The notes under the pieces were generated by a model. It had not been told where the DNA came from and made no database searches. It saw only the letters and a program-made list of their open reading frames with translations. The translations under genes were made by a program, and so were the position numbers. This document shows, one piece after another, positions 37,101-49,930 of a stretch of DNA of 64,000 nucleotides. Source of the stretch: Lumnitzera littorea (taxonomy: Eukaryota > Streptophyta > Magnoliopsida > Myrtales > Combretaceae); NCBI GenBank assembly GCA_024138015.1, contig JAMXBB010000003.1, forward strand, positions 12,646,467 through 12,710,466, written 5' to 3'. Position 1 is the stretch's first letter. Each line of letters starts with the position of its first letter.

Positions 37101-40100
37101 CGGATATGACAAGAATACAGAAGAAACTATTTCAATAATCTATTGGTTTATGACACTAAGAAAGGAAACGATCCCTTCTATAATGCTGCTGGTAAAACAT
37201 TGTTACAGGATCAAACGTGATTTTTAGTTATGGATCTATTGACAGAGAAATCTAAATCTAACTTGTTTATTGGTTTTCTTTCTCGTGTCTATATTTTTGA
37301 CTAAGTTTAGGGCTCTTTTAATGGAACTTAACAATCTCTTAGCCAATGGTTTTTTTTTTTCCATTTTTTTTTTTTTTTTTTTTTTTTTAAAGGACTCATT
37401 ATCTTAGATTTGCCATGTTCAGTATAAGTACATGTGAGTTACCAACAAATTAACTGCATCCTATTTTCTAGACCAAGTGAAAACTGACTTATAGCTCCTA
37501 ACAAGCCATGATCAACTCACATGAAAATAACAACAATACACACATTTATAAACAATAACAAGAGACCAGACTCACGTCCTTCATACAACACAGTTTTTTT
37601 GGGTAAGGCTTCATACAACACAGTTACATACTACATGAATAAACTAAGCTCCTAAACAAATGCTACTGGAGCTTCTTGTTCTTTCATGTGAAAAGATGTT
37701 TAAAAGGAGCAATTTCATATTCATGTGATCTAACTTTAGCTGCTGGGTTACTCATAACTTTACTCAACTGGTGAATATCCCTCCCATTGAACTATATTCT
37801 CCAGTATCTCAATTACATGTCTAACTTCAAGGATTGCTTTAGGGTTGGAACCTCTTGATCCTCCTAAATTTGAGGAAATGTAAGCTTGAAGGCATAGATC
37901 CTTGAAATTCTTTAAGCTGGAGACATGAAAATTGGGGTGAATTTCGAGAGGGATTGTAAGCTTATAAGCAACTGCATCCACTTATGCTTCAATGTAGAAA
38001 ATCTTGAAAATAATTTCTGATTCTTATTTGCAGCCAAGGATTTTTGACAATATGGTTGAAGTTTCAACAGCACTAAGTCACTCACCTGATAGTTAAAAAT
38101 CTCTATATTTAGCATTGTATTTATTCTTCATGAACTCTTGAGAGCTTGTAGCAACCTCCTTTTCAAGTTATTTAGAGATTGATTACAGAAAGCCATCTTT
38201 TCCATATCTGATGGGAGCATGCGCACCTGATGATAATCAAGAGAAAGATCCAATTTTGAGAAATAATGAGCACCAAACAATTTTTCAATTAACTCCTTAA
38301 TCGTTGGAATAAGGAAGTTTGTTGTTATTGCGATCAAAACTGTAGGAATACCTAGTTTCTTCTGACAGCCTCTCAAGAACCCTTCTTTATTCAACAACTC
38401 CAATGCCGCCACAGGGGTTTAGATGATTCCTCAATTGATGCTGATTTCTGTTGCCTCTCTCTTGAATGTCATCCTCATAGAAGAAAATTCCCACGCTGGG
38501 TCTTAATGCTTCAACCAATCAACATCCAATACCAATCTGATTTCACGTAAAGCAAGAGTATTCAAGTCTAGATAGAACAAATGTTTTCCCCAAATTTAAA
38601 GGCACAAACCTGCATGTTCCCTCACTCTTTACTCGCTACCCATTTGCCACTATCACCCTCAGTTGGTCCTCGGAATCCATTGGTATTTTCTGGTTCTCCA
38701 CCACAATTTATTTACAAAACCAAGGGTACTACCCGAATCTATCAACAGTACAAGAGGATATTAACCAATGTATCCTTGAATTTGTATGGTTTGTGCTATG
38801 CTTTGTTCCATTATCACATGAAGAAAGTTTTAGCTCTTGTCCTCCTGCCTTTTGACTGGATTCTTCCAATGTCCAATCCTTCCTCACATTCTAGCCAAAA
38901 AAATTTCCATTTCACTTTTGCTGAACAGTTCAAAGTTAAAATAAATGCTGGCTCTTCTCTTTTCCATCTCATATCTGGACAACTTCTTGACATAAGGTGT
39001 TCAGTTCAAAATTGGTACGGAATCCACCAGTTCCCTTCCCTCCACCCCCAGAATTCTCCTATTTCACTTGCAAGCCCCTCTCCTCATAGAGACTTGTCAA
39101 ATCCTTGACTAGTGTAACTCCACCTCTGCCCTAATATAATCCTTCAACTCACATGAAACAGCCTCTTCTTGCTCCAGTTATAGGGTGATTGATTGTGTGG
39201 CTAACTGTTCAAAATGTTTTTGACAATTTTCTGTACGACTAATATGCTTCAACTTAGACATCTCACTAGAGCTTATTGCTTTGCAATGGGGATCCAACTC
39301 GCATATTGCATAACCTATCCCATGTAAAAAGAAGCCAATTGCTCTTGCTTTTCCTTTGATAGTCCAAGGTGTCTAAAGAAACATTCACACCTGTTGAGCC
39401 ATCCCAGTGGATTCACCTGACCATCACAATTAGGAACGTTCGGTTAAGAAAACTGTGGAATAATAAATTCTCATTTGTTCCTCTCTTGATCTGCCATTCT
39501 CTGACCACTTTTCCCCTGTTGTTGCTGGCTTCATCTCCTTCCCAATGTTCCGACTTATGGGACGAAAACACTCAGCTCAGGTTCTCCATTTGCGAGGAAA
39601 GTTGCTGTTGTCTTGCTTCTAGTAATTCTTGGTCCTTGTTGTACATGGCCAACAAGTCGTGGGTTTGCTGCAGCTGAATCTTCACTTCTCTTATCTCCAT
39701 GGGCTCTGACATCATATTTTTGCAGGATTGAAGATAATTCCTAGTTATTGGTCTATTAATTGAAAAATCTAAATCTAACTTTTGTTTATTGGTTTTTCTT
39801 CCTTGTTTTCTATTTTGACCACTGAGTTGAGGGCTTGTATCAGGGCAGCAGATGATCTTATAGACAATAGTCTCCCTGAAACTAGGACTTGTTCTCTTCC
39901 ATTTGCCTTATGCAGTATGAGTCAGTTACCAACAAATTAGTTGCATCCTATTTTCTGGACCAAATAGAAACTAACTTACAATTGCTGGTAACATACCACA
40001 TAACTGATCCATGTGAAAGTTGACAACAATACAGACATGTTCAAAAACAACAAACCAGTCCTATTTACTGCATACAACAAATATACATATAACACACATA

Positions 40101-42025
40101 CACCAAGCTCATAAACAAAGACTGCTAGAGCTTTCTTTTTCTTTCATGCAAAAACATGCTTAAAAAGAACAATTTCAGATTCAGGTGATCTAACTTTAGC
40201 TGCTTGATCACTTGTAACAAACATTAGGGGAATTGGAATGTTATCTGGGCTCTTACCGAAATATGTTTCCTAAATAAGTTGATTTCCATTTAATTTTTCC
40301 GTTGGAACCATACAAATGTATCTGGGCTTTCATTGATATAGAGAATCTTACCTTGCACATCTGTAGGACTATTCAAAATGTCTCAGAAAGGTCAGAGTTG
40401 GTGAAGAAATTTTTATTCTTGCAGATGAATGACAAGGTCCGACTTTAAATCTTGAAAATGTACACGTTTATTGGGAATTAATTTTTTCTTGCCAAATATG
40501 GAAGGATGCTATCTTTCCTGATTTCAGTGGATTTGATTTGTTAGGCTTAACTTTGGAATTTGTAATGGCATACACAGTTCTCCAATGATGCTCTCTCTTG
40601 TTCACATAGATATGACTTGGTATTTTGGTGAAAATCAATGCAGAATTGCAAGCATGAAAGTTGGGTTGCTGTGGCGAAGTACTTAGTGGATGATGTTCCC
40701 AAACTTTTGAAACCTGAAGATGTGAAAGATATTAGGAAAGTTCTTGGTGTTCTTTGTGCATCACTTCCATCAGATTTTGATAAGTTCATCCAGTGGATTG
40801 CTGAAGTTCGCAGAGAAGAAGACGGTGGTGTAAGAATAAGCGAAGAGGAGAAAGGGAGACTTTCTATGAAGGTTTGCCAGACCACGTTATTTTTCTCTTC
40901 TTTTTTGTGACGGGATGAAAATATGTTTGTCTATATCAATGACTGATAGCTATTTCACTTTTAACAGGAAGAGGTTTTGGAGCAAGTACGGGAGACTGGT
41001 CTTTTCATGCATGTGGTTGATTATTTATCTTCATCTACTTCATGTTGCAGAAAAGTATCAAGTTTCAGTGAAGAAGAAAATCTGCATGAAATTGCAGCTA
41101 GTGTCTGCTGCCAAGGGGCAGATATATTCGGTGGAAAATCGGGTACCTCAGGATGCTATTACTGTCGTGAGACTTGTCGTAAATGCTTGAGAGCCAATAG
41201 TGACAAGCCCATTGAATTTCTATCCGCAACGGTAGTGAATGGCAAAAATGAGGAAAAGGTCGACATGCTAATTCCACAGTCTCTGATGAATCGCAGCTGT
41301 AATGCAACAAACTCAAGCAGTTGTGTTAAAAAGCATCCCGCGGGAAGCAATATCTTAACTGTGTTGCTGCTGGCATTGCCACCAGAAACATGGCATGGTA
41401 TTAACGATGAGAAGCTTTTGCATGAACTCCATGGCCTTGTTTTAAGTGAAAATCTTCCAGCTCTACTTCAAGAAGAGGTAAACATTCCTTTAATACTATC
41501 CTATCTAGATCTCAGTGTGTCACCTCTCTTTTCTTGCTAAAATGCTTTGTCTAGCTTGGAGGTGCTTCATTGAATATAAAATATCATACCAACAAGCAGC
41601 AAGATCCACAATTATCTACAATGTGAAGTTTTCAAAATCAGTTAGTTGCCAACCTAAATTTAGTATATGGGAGCATGGAATAGTTTTTAGTCGATGTTTC
41701 TTTGTCCATACATGATAGCGGGATTGAAACGCATGCTCAAGCTTTTTAGATTGGTTGATTCTAGATTTAAACTCAACAAGAACGACATGATGCTTCTTAA
41801 AAATAATTCTAAAACAAAGTTTTCTTGGTACATATATCTTTTTCTGATTAGCCTTCATGATGAATATCTTTCTCATTACTGTTTTGGTTGCTATACAACC
41901 TACCAAGTGAATTCCCCTTGTGGATGTGATATTTGCAGGTTTTGCATCTAAGGCGTCAGCTTTACCTTCTAAAGAAGTGCCAAGAGAAGAAGGTGGATGA
42001 GGACCTTTCTGCCCCTTACGTTTAG
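31173..42025 (+). CDS. PCS1: Phytochelatin synthase, eight exons
   Basis: Exons: 31173-31247, 32467-32623, 33829-34067, 35376-35539, 36531-36582, 40644-40871, 40968-41477 and 41939-42025. All introns are GT-AG and the joined frame encodes 503 residues (Arabidopsis PCS1 has 485, wheat 500). The enzyme is a cytosolic papain-like transpeptidase that joins gamma-Glu-Cys from glutathione into phytochelatins, which bind Cd and other metals for vacuolar storage. The N-terminal catalytic domain (about 1-220) has Cys56 (in SEPAYCGLA), His162 (GSGHFSPIGGY) and Asp180 (LILDVARFKYPPHW). Cys90, Cys91, Cys109, Cys113, Thr49 and Arg183 are also kept. The C-terminal metal-sensing domain (about 220-503) has cysteine clusters at 331/332, 352/353 and 368-378. 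The start MAMAGLYRR matches other plant PCS. Intron 5 (4061 bp) carries a retrotransposon. No frame damage is visible. Confidence 0.97.
32905..32990 (-). mobile_element. Possible SINE fragment in PCS intron 2
   Basis: The minus strand shows a B-box-like AGTTCGAATC (32932-32923) and a weaker A-box-like TAGCATGAATA upstream (32968-32958). The 'tcttctctcccaaaattgt' type tail is seen in several plant SINEs. The ends are not resolved. Confidence 0.3.
34577..35060. repeat. 249-bp tandem duplication in PCS intron 3
   Basis: 34577-34825 and 34826-35060 are almost identical (offset 249 bases; a few substitutions and one small A-rich indel). Each copy ends in a C-rich tract. The intron still has its GT (34068) and AG (35374-35375). 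Confidence 0.95.
35055..35120. repeat. C-rich CCACCC microsatellite
   Basis: CACCC/CCACC repeats at the end of the second duplicate. The equivalent tract in the first copy (34811-34827) is much shorter, so it expanded after duplication. Confidence 0.85.
37201..37759 (-). repeat. 3' LTR of the intronic Gypsy element
   Basis: Pairs with 39721-40219 ('accaacaaattaactgcat', 'gatctaactttagctgct'). It contains an extra poly-T tract near 37364-37388 and a short duplication of 'cttcatacaacacagtt' at about 37578 and 37608. Confidence 0.85.
37760..37981 (-). pseudogene. Integrase C-terminus with chromodomain
   Basis: Minus-strand reading 'VAYKLTIPLEIHPNFHVSSL' followed by 'NPKAILEVRHVIEILENI' and 'QWEGYSPVE' is the signature end of a chromovirus integrase. 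The chromodomain is thought to steer insertion to heterochromatin. It is open over its 73 codons, but the upstream integrase is lost. Confidence 0.8.
38128..38412 (-). pseudogene. Chromovirus reverse transcriptase fragment
   Basis: Reads 'NFLIPTIKELIEKLFGAHYF' and 'SKLDLSLDYHQVRM', the RT fingers/palm segment with the first catalytic Asp. The segment is followed by a few more residues, and the YxDD part is missing. Confidence 0.8.
39120..39715 (-). pseudogene. Chromovirus gag fragment
   Basis: Minus-strand reading begins near 39700 with 'MEIREVKIQLQQTHDLLA', a coiled-coil-like gag start. Near 39430-39360 it gives 'NPLGWLNRCECFFRHLGLS', the gag core typical of chromoviruses. Stops follow. Confidence 0.7.
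39721..40219 (-). repeat. 5' LTR of the intronic Gypsy element
   Basis: Starts TGCAGGATT and ends CTTGTAACA, followed at once by the AACAT duplication. Clearly diverged from its partner, with several small indels. Confidence 0.85.
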
Positions 42026-42030
42026 CAGAT

Positions 42031-42077
42031 TCTCTCTCTCTCTCTCTGTTTGTGTGTGTATATATATAATATATATG
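42031..42077. repeat. CT/GT/AT compound microsatellite in the PCS 3' region
   Basis: (TC)n, (TG)n and (TA)n runs begin five bases after the PCS stop codon, so they probably lie in the 3' UTR. Confidence 0.9.
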
Positions 42078-42140
42078 TTTACTGTTCTAGGTATTATTTC
42101 ATTAAAGGTGTGCATGCCATGTGCAAACTGCTAAAAGAAA

Positions 42141-42146
42141 AATAAA
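42141..42146 (+). terminator. Candidate poly(A) signal of PCS
   Basis: An AATAAA occurs 116 bases after the stop codon, a normal distance for a plant 3' UTR. This is a prediction from sequence only. Confidence 0.5.
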
Positions 42147-42149
42147 TGA

Positions 42150-45100
42150 ATGAGTAAATCAAACTTATATGAACTGTGTGTTGTCCCTTTGTTTTTTTCT
42201 TATATTTATATCACTTGTATTGTGTTTTATAGCACCTTTTCCCTTTTATCAGATGTGATTTTATTTGTTTCAGTTACAAGGCCTTTCTTTCGTTAAACAT
42301 ATCAAATATCAAAGGAAAGACGAAAAATCAACCAAAGAGCTGTACTAACGATTTAATCAAATATGACAACTTTCATTCCTTAATCATCGTTTATACCATA
42401 ATCTACCGAAAGGTGAATTTTTACTGTACGTGCTCCAGTCTTTACCCTTTGATATTTTGTATACATATGTTTTTATTGTTGATAATTTGCATATTAATGT
42501 TCTATAGCTATTTGTGTTTGTTAAGTAATGTGCATGTATTAACTTTTTGATTGGTTCATATTAATTAATTTAATAAAATCTTATTAATGATATTGAATTC
42601 AGTAAATGATTAAAATCATTTAAGAAGTACAAAATTTCATAAACAATAGAAAGGTTTACGAAAATAAAACCTTAGGAACCATGATTTGCCACCTTAAGCC
42701 CGGAGGTTATCGGATACCACCATGTAAGACTAAAAATAAGTTGGGCTAACCTGAAGTTTTGAAGGTTTAGACTTGGCTTTTCTAAAAGTTATTAAGCTCT
42801 AGTCAATCAAGCTTTTGTTGCACCTAAAAATTATAAACTTGAACTTGTTAAGAAATCTAAAACTCGAGTTCAGCTTATTTAGATATACAAGTTTGAGCTT
42901 ATTTATCTTAATAAGTTTAAACTCGAGTTTGTGTTTAAATTGAAACTTAAAATTAATTCAAAAATTTTTAAATATTTCTTTTGAAATAATTTTTTAATTA
43001 CATTATTCATATTCTTGTATTCTTATATTATACTTTTAATGTAATATAATTTATTGTATAATATATCAGTTTACAAGCCTATTCGTAAGCTAACTCATTA
43101 AAAATATAAACAAGCTTGCTCTTAAGCCAGTATAAGTGTAAACATGAGCTTGAAATCAATTTGTTTATATAAATGGATTTTATTTTAAGTTTCAACTTAA
43201 CTTGTTTATGAATCGAGCTTAAGTTGAGTTTACGTAACTCGCAAGCATCTCAATGTGTTTTAGCCTTACCATCAAGAGAGAAGTGTCATGTAACTCTATA
43301 GGTGGTGATCAAGCAACTAAGTTGACTAAGGTTATTTCAACATGGTGGGTTGTATGATCTACTTCTAGTGGTGGAGGACGTGAACCTCCTTTTTTTTAAA
43401 AAAAAAAAAGGTTGGAAAACCTTCCAAGATTTATTCTCCTTTTTCCTTTCTTTTAACATTAAGGGTAGTGGATAGATCAAGACTATTATGTTAAAATGAC
43501 CTTAGCTTGCTACCAAGTTAGGGGGCAATTGTCTATGCTTCCTGATGCAAGTGTGTAATTGAGTCGATGAAGTCCTAATCAAAAAATTTAAGCTATTTTT
43601 TGAATAATGTCATTTCCACCTTTTTTGAAGATAAAATTATCAATTTGGTCAAATCTTGTGAATGAGGACCAAGCAACTTAGACCAACATTTGAATTGAAG
43701 AATTGGGTTGTATGAAGAAAGGGAGGTCAATAGGGGTCAGACCTGTTGAACTAGCCTTGGATGGTTGATTATGTTAAAGTTGTTGAGTTGTCCATCACTA
43801 ATATTTTCCCTTTTCTTTTGTTATTTTTAAGAATTGTATTGAGGAATTAACTTAAAAATTATCATAAGGAATTATTTTAAAAGCTCATACATGGGCATAT
43901 TCATTGCATTGTAAGGGATGGGCAAAAAGTAAAGAAGTTGAATGAATATGAAATTTCATAGAGTTGAGTGTTATGATCGTGTCTCTTTTGAACTCATCAA
44001 GAATTACTTCTTGTGGCATTCCATCTTATATTGTAATTCTTACTAATTTATAGTTAGTAAATTGAGGTTTTCCTTATACCAAGGTTCCTGATTAGTTATG
44101 ATTAGCAGTTCGATGTATCGATATTCTCATGCTATTGGTTCCTTATAGCCCATAGATCAAAACTTTATTTTACTTTTTGGTTCTTGATTCTTTATAACTA
44201 AATGGTCAAAATCCTTAAAACTTGTTTTATTGTTTTAGATTTCAAATATCCCATCAAGTTTACATATGAGGAAGGAATGTTTTCTAAAGGTTAGAGCTTT
44301 ATAGTTAGCACCTTGAGTAGATGGCCCTTTCAAAATCAAGGACAAGATCAACAATAATACCTATAAACTTTAGCTACCAAGAGATTAAGGTGTTTTGTCT
44401 ATTTTTGATGTATTAGAATAATCTTCGTATGTATTTGGTGCAAAAGATGAAGAACAATAAGATTTGAGGTCAAATCTTTAACAATCTTAGGGCAATGATA
44501 AGGATAAGGTTCCATTGGTCCAATGATGAGAGCTTAGAGTCAAAGGCTATGGAATTTAGTTCATAGAATTTTGTTGAACTCACCAAATCTATGTAAGTGC
44601 ATTTAAGCTACATGCTAGAATTTTTTTGGAGTATATGTTTTATTGGTATATGAATTAGATGGGAATCAACCTTTAAGTCTATTCACTAGAGCCTGAGTGT
44701 AAGGACTCCTAAACTTTACATAGAGAATTCTATCCAATCAACCTACCGAGGACAATTCTCTTGTATGCTCCTACGAATTACATTAATTTTCGAGTGGAAA
44801 ATACCGTTTAATAATTACTTAAGTCATTAAAGACCCTAACGGACTGAAAAAGAGTAACTTATTAAATCAATGTAATCTTTAGGAGTATCTAAGTGACTGC
44901 AACTGACCTAGCTAAGAGTGCAATCAACTAGGCCTTAGTTGTTGACTTGCATCCATGATTCAACCTAACCTTCACCAAAGCACATACTAAGCAAGATGGA
45001 GGTCAAGCTAGCATTGTGTTAAACGAGTTGAGCCAAGCACACTTCCTAAGAAGATGCCCAACTTGACCATCTAAGTTAGTCCCCCACCTAACTCTCTCCA

Positions 45101-46428
45101 AGCAACTCCAAAAGCTTTCTAATAAGCTACAAAGGACATACATCCCTTATTCAGCTAGTACCTACTACTTCCATACTATTAGTGCCATCTTTATATGGAA
45201 ATTAGTTATAAAAATATTCTTTTTATTCCTTACAATTTGCTTTTACACTGTTACCCCCTTTACCCAAAATGGTGTATCATAAGTAATGCCACTTATTATA
45301 GTTGCAATACATTATCAATGAATCAAAATTCTCTTAAAACCAAGTTTCTGAGTTCTTGACTTAATAAACTCTTACTCTTATCAATCCGAGTAAAATCTTG
45401 GATTCTAACTTGTGATTCATATTAAGTTTTGTTTTAGGAGTGTGAGAGTTATTTCTACAATGAGTCATAATCGTAGAGATAATTTTTACACGTTTGCTAA
45501 GAACCTTACTTAATTAGATTATTCTTTCTTTTATATTTGGAAAGACCCATTTCCTCTAGTTTTGTGTTTAAGATTGATTATCTTGGTGATTGTTTCTCTT
45601 AGACATATGAGAATTACTAGCATTTAGTGAAGAATATGTTCAAATTCTACAAATATATGGGTCATCATCTAAATAACAACTTGTTGTCATCAGAATAATA
45701 GATTACTCATTCTAACCATACAATGCACCTTGCCATCAACCAAATGCTACCATAACCACTATTTGATTGGCTAATCGAATTGAAGCTACCATCCAAATGG
45801 TAGCCATATTATCATCTTGATGGTACATGATGTCTAACTATTCACAAAATACTTACTGTTATCATCAGATAGTAACCTCATATTGTTTGACTTAGCAATA
45901 ACATTTAGCAAAAATTTAGTTATGAATTTGAATTCTTAATTACGTATTTTGCTTATTTTATACGAAATTTTTTACCCTTAGTTACAAGATAATAAAGGAT
46001 TCTTTTATGTTGACATTCAATTGTTGAACATTGATAATCCTTGATTTAGTGATTTCTATCTTAAGCATAGTTCATATCGATCTTTATCGTTGTGGCAAAC
46101 TACCTATTTGCTTAATTCATGCATCATACCAACTTAATAAACATAGTGTGATATCTGTACTTACACTATATTGAAAAGAGAGTAGTATATAGAAAGGACT
46201 TCCCATTCGTTGCGACCTTAGATTATGTTATGGCATTGAGTTTAAATGAGCACATCATTATACCTTGCCAATCTAGTACCCTTAACCTTGTCGCAAGCAC
46301 ACATAGCAAATAATTATTTATATATGATCAAATGCTTCTTAGATTCATTATATTTTTGTAAGCTCACCATACATTGTAAAAAATAATTATCTTTTACTTG
46401 GAATTTGCTCACAACCTTAATAAATATC
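42150..46428. other. AT-rich intergenic DNA downstream of PCS
   Basis: No gene recognised on either strand. 42720-43260 has repeated 'aactcgagtt', 'gagcttg' and 'gagcttaagttgagtt' motifs that look like an old hAT-type MITE. Confidence 0.4.
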
Positions 46429-46433
46429 GAAAT

Positions 46434-47281
46434 TGATAGGAATCAACCCTTTGGACTAATTACGCACAGTCAAGCTAAAGGACTCCAAGGACTTGCTCGG
46501 AAGATACTAGCTTAAGGCCATAATTGAGACGAGGATTCCTATCTTGAGCTAATCTCCTGTTAACCTAATTATCAAATCCTTATATGCATCAAATCTGCCC
46601 CTGTTTAGTAGCAACACTTTATCCCAAGAGACAGCCTAAAAGTACCCAAGGCAAGCTCCCGATCTTACCATAAGCATTCGACCATGGATCAAGTTAACTT
46701 CTCTTTAGAAGAACTAATTGGTCCCCGACCTAGTCCATATCAAGTCGGCCTTTGACCACAGGCGTTACTCTATTTTCATTTACTTTGTACCATATTTCTC
46801 CCATCTAAACGCCAAGCGACGCGTGTCTTTTGACACAGTATTCCAAAACGATTCTTTTCTTTTCACACTAAATATTTTTTATTTCTTTTACCCTTTTTAT
46901 TATGTCTTATGTAACTTAGTTGTAAAATATCATTTCATCTTTTCATACATGTAAAGTAACCCTAATGGGCGGATATATAAACCCCCACTTTCTTATATAC
47001 AGAAGATGAATCCAATCAATAGAGAAATGATTTACTTTGAGCAACCTTAGTATTCTCATTATCATTCAACTCTTATCTATTTCTTTTAGTAAGAAGTAAT
47101 GGCGAGTAATCCTTTAGTTCGAACCGATATGTCATATCTGGCAAATTATTGGCCGAGTAGGATCTAGTGGTGTGTCATATCCATTCGATAACTACTCGAA
47201 CTTTGCTAAAACCCCCATTTTATTTTCTTAGTTTGCTTCGTTATGGTGTCTCTCCGTATGTTCAACTCTAGAGACGCATCA
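46434..47281 (+). mobile_element. Solo LTR (family 1) with perfect target duplication
   Basis: Begins TGATAGGAATCAACCC and ends GACGCATCA, with GAAAT on both sides (46429-46433 and 47282-47286). It aligns with 15137-15971 over its full length. A TATATAAACCCCC box near 46973 marks the probable LTR promoter. Confidence 0.95.
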
Positions 47282-47286
47282 GAAAT

Positions 47287-48600
47287 TAGATTCAATCACA
47301 TAATACATAAGTAATTAATAACTTATGGATTTGAAAAGATCTCAAATCTTAAGACTAACACTTGATTTTTCACTTAACTAATTGATTTTTCACTTAGTTA
47401 ATTGACGATGACTTAATATAATTTAACTTAAATCACTAAATGACCGACTTGGTTAACTTACTATGCCAATCTATTGACCTAAATGCTTTACCAGTAGATG
47501 CGATCAACTAGGCCATAAGAGCAATTAGCTAAGTCTGTCATGTAAGCAGCCTCCTTATGGGTGGTAAGTTGATAAATGCTTTTCCTCTCAACTTGGTCGA
47601 TTAGGTTATGCTTATAGTTAACCATGTTTCTGCTTAGTTCAGTCAAACATCCAGTTTGATTGACCTATAAATACTAACTTTCTTAGATTTGAATTTTTAA
47701 TACTAATTTTATCTTGACTCTCATCCTAGATTAATCTTTTACTCCAAAATCTCATTTTTAAGCAATTAACATTGATAAGATGATAATCTTATTTCTAATT
47801 TGATATTGTAATTGCATATTCACAGTTATAAAAATGTTATTGATCCTTTTTATGAATCCTTAACATTATACATATAATTTACTTTATTACTATAATCAAA
47901 CCTTAATTCATGACAAAGCTACTTTTAATTGTTCTTTTAACATATTCGTTATTGCCCCTTCTTATGAAAATCCCAAATATTCTCACGAAATCCAAAATCT
48001 CCTATTATTTTCATCATTATCCTCCTCTCCTATGTGCCATATTGGAAAATCTTGCATTCAACACCAAAATATCATATAACTGTAATTGAAGAATAAACTA
48101 GTAGGTTGAAAAATTGTCTTCTCTCAAGCATCCTCTGGTGCAATGCTCTCACCCTTTTAGAAGGCCCCTTTCTTCCCCACCTTTTGTGAAGGAAAAAAGA
48201 CTGAAATCAATTGAATCTCTTGAGCTTAAGGTCTTATAAGAGAATTAGCAAACTTTCCCTAATATAACATAAAGGAAAATGAAAGAAAGTCCACTGACAA
48301 TCCTTTGACAATTAAAAGTATAGATTAAGCTGCTAACAGTCCTTTGACAACTAGAAAAACATAATACGTCATTGCTCATAGTGCTCCTCAAGTGAAGTTG
48401 CATGGATTCGCATATAGAGATTCTATGTTGCACTTATTCCTAATGTGTATGTTGTTCACTTCAGCCTACATGAGCAAATTGATGAAGATGATACAAACTC
48501 TACTACAACAGACATAACATTTGAAAGTATTTTTTAGAAAATGAAGCAAACTGATTAAATTCAGAGTAAACCAAGTATGGGGATAATTTCCTTCCCATAA
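47287..48600. other. Intergenic DNA, nothing recognised
   Basis: AT-rich with no coding signal. The LINE 5' end may lie somewhere in its right part. Confidence 0.4.
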
Positions 48601-48619
48601 GACAAAAAAGAAGCTTTAT

Positions 48620-49362
48620 AAACCTTGGAAAAAGTTGTTAATAATTAAAGATCCTTAGGTTACACATTGCTTTTAAGCAAGTTATAATATTTATGGTGTT
48701 TTGTATCAAACTTTACAATGATTGCTATGGGGTCAGGGTATTATATAGTCACTTTTGCTACAAAAGAAGATCTAAACAAAGTTATCAAAGATGAGCCCTG
48801 GTTTATAAATGGTTGTTTTTAAACCATTCATCAATACGAGCCAAATTTTAAAGCATTACTAGCTACATATAATTAGTTACTATGTAGGTGCATATTTTAC
48901 AACTCCCCTTGGAATATTATGATGTGCAAATTTTAAGGACTATAAGAGAGACAATAGGCCCAATTTTACATCTTGATGCATATACTAGATGTAGAGAGGG
49001 GTTGATTTGCCAAGTTCTACATTCAAGTCAATCTCAATAAGCCTTTATTTCATTTAATAGTCTTAGATGGGATTTCTTATCATGTGTAGTATGAAGGAAT
49101 AAAAAATCTGTATTTAGATTATAGATGCATAGGTCATTATGCTTCAAATTGTTTGAAGGAGAGAAAACAATATGATAACAGTCATGTTCAAGAAAATTTT
49201 CACCAAGAAGCCTCAATTAGAAATGTGGAGTATATGCAGCTTAATGAAAAAGAGGCAGGTGTCATACATGCAATTACGTATGACAAATGGCATAAGAAGA
49301 GAACAATTGATAAGTTTCACTTCCAAGTCAATCATATAATAATGACACGAGAGAGGAAATAA
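48620..49362 (+). pseudogene. LINE ORF1 (DUF4283, zinc knuckle)
   Basis: Reads 'GSGYYIVTFATKEDLNKVIK' and 'DEPWFINGCFLTIHQYEPNF' (about 48730-48860), the DUF4283 domain. Near 49090-49165 it reads 'YEGIKNLYLDYRCIGHYASN' then C, a CCHC knuckle whose first Cys appears lost. The protein would bind LINE RNA. Frameshifts and stops disable it. Confidence 0.75.
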
Positions 49363-49930
49363 ATGATGGCTATAGGGAGTGGAGTATTGTGCAAAGAAGA
49401 AAGTCATCGAGAAGTAAAAATAAGCTGATGGAAACTAAAAGATTAAACTAAGTTAATAATAACCTTAGGCTTCCAAAAACAAACGCTGCTCATAGATGAG
49501 TCAAGGCAGGCAAATATGGCCAATTGGCATAAAGACAAGTACAAATTAAAATTTGGGAAAGAAAAACTAAGGGGAATATGATTAATAACTCATCGAGGCA
49601 GATCCTTGAAGCATCTAATTCACCATGAAAGTCAAATCAATTCAAGGAAATCTTACAAATGGAGGAGAATATTTTAGAAAGAAATGTAGCTATAAAAGTT
49701 GAATAAGACTTTCTCTTTAAAACTAATGTTGTAGAACACTCATCCAAGCTTTCTTCAAGAAAAATCACTAATGGATCACAAGTTTCTTCTTTCTTTAAGT
49801 ATCAAACATTTACATCACGACTTTATGATGCTTTGGATGGAGCAAAGCTATCGTCTCCCATTCCCAATCATCAAATAGAGAAAGTGCTTACTCATATAAA
49901 GGAAAGTAAGTCTTACTAAGGGAGCTATAA

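Larger units (their letters stand above)
37201..40219 (-). mobile_element. Gypsy chromovirus remnant in PCS intron 5
   Basis: Related direct repeats 37201-37759 and 39721-40219 are the two LTRs. They are flanked by identical AACAT at 37196-37200 and 40220-40224. Between them, on the minus strand, are gag, a short RT piece and a chromodomain-type integrase tail. Only about 1.96 kb of internal sequence is left, so most of pol is deleted. A primer-binding-like TGATGTCAGAGCC (complement of 39702-39714) sits a few bases from the right LTR. The element lies opposite to PCS transcription and is spliced out within intron 5. Confidence 0.9.

Noticed and set aside
38581..39108. A 175-codon plus-strand ORF in PCS intron 5
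   Set aside because: It is the opposite strand of the chromovirus internal region, and the coding domains are on the minus strand.
43386..43410. A T-run/A-run palindrome as a terminator or promoter
   Set aside because: It is a low-complexity T8-A12 junction in intergenic DNA, with no gene nearby to serve.
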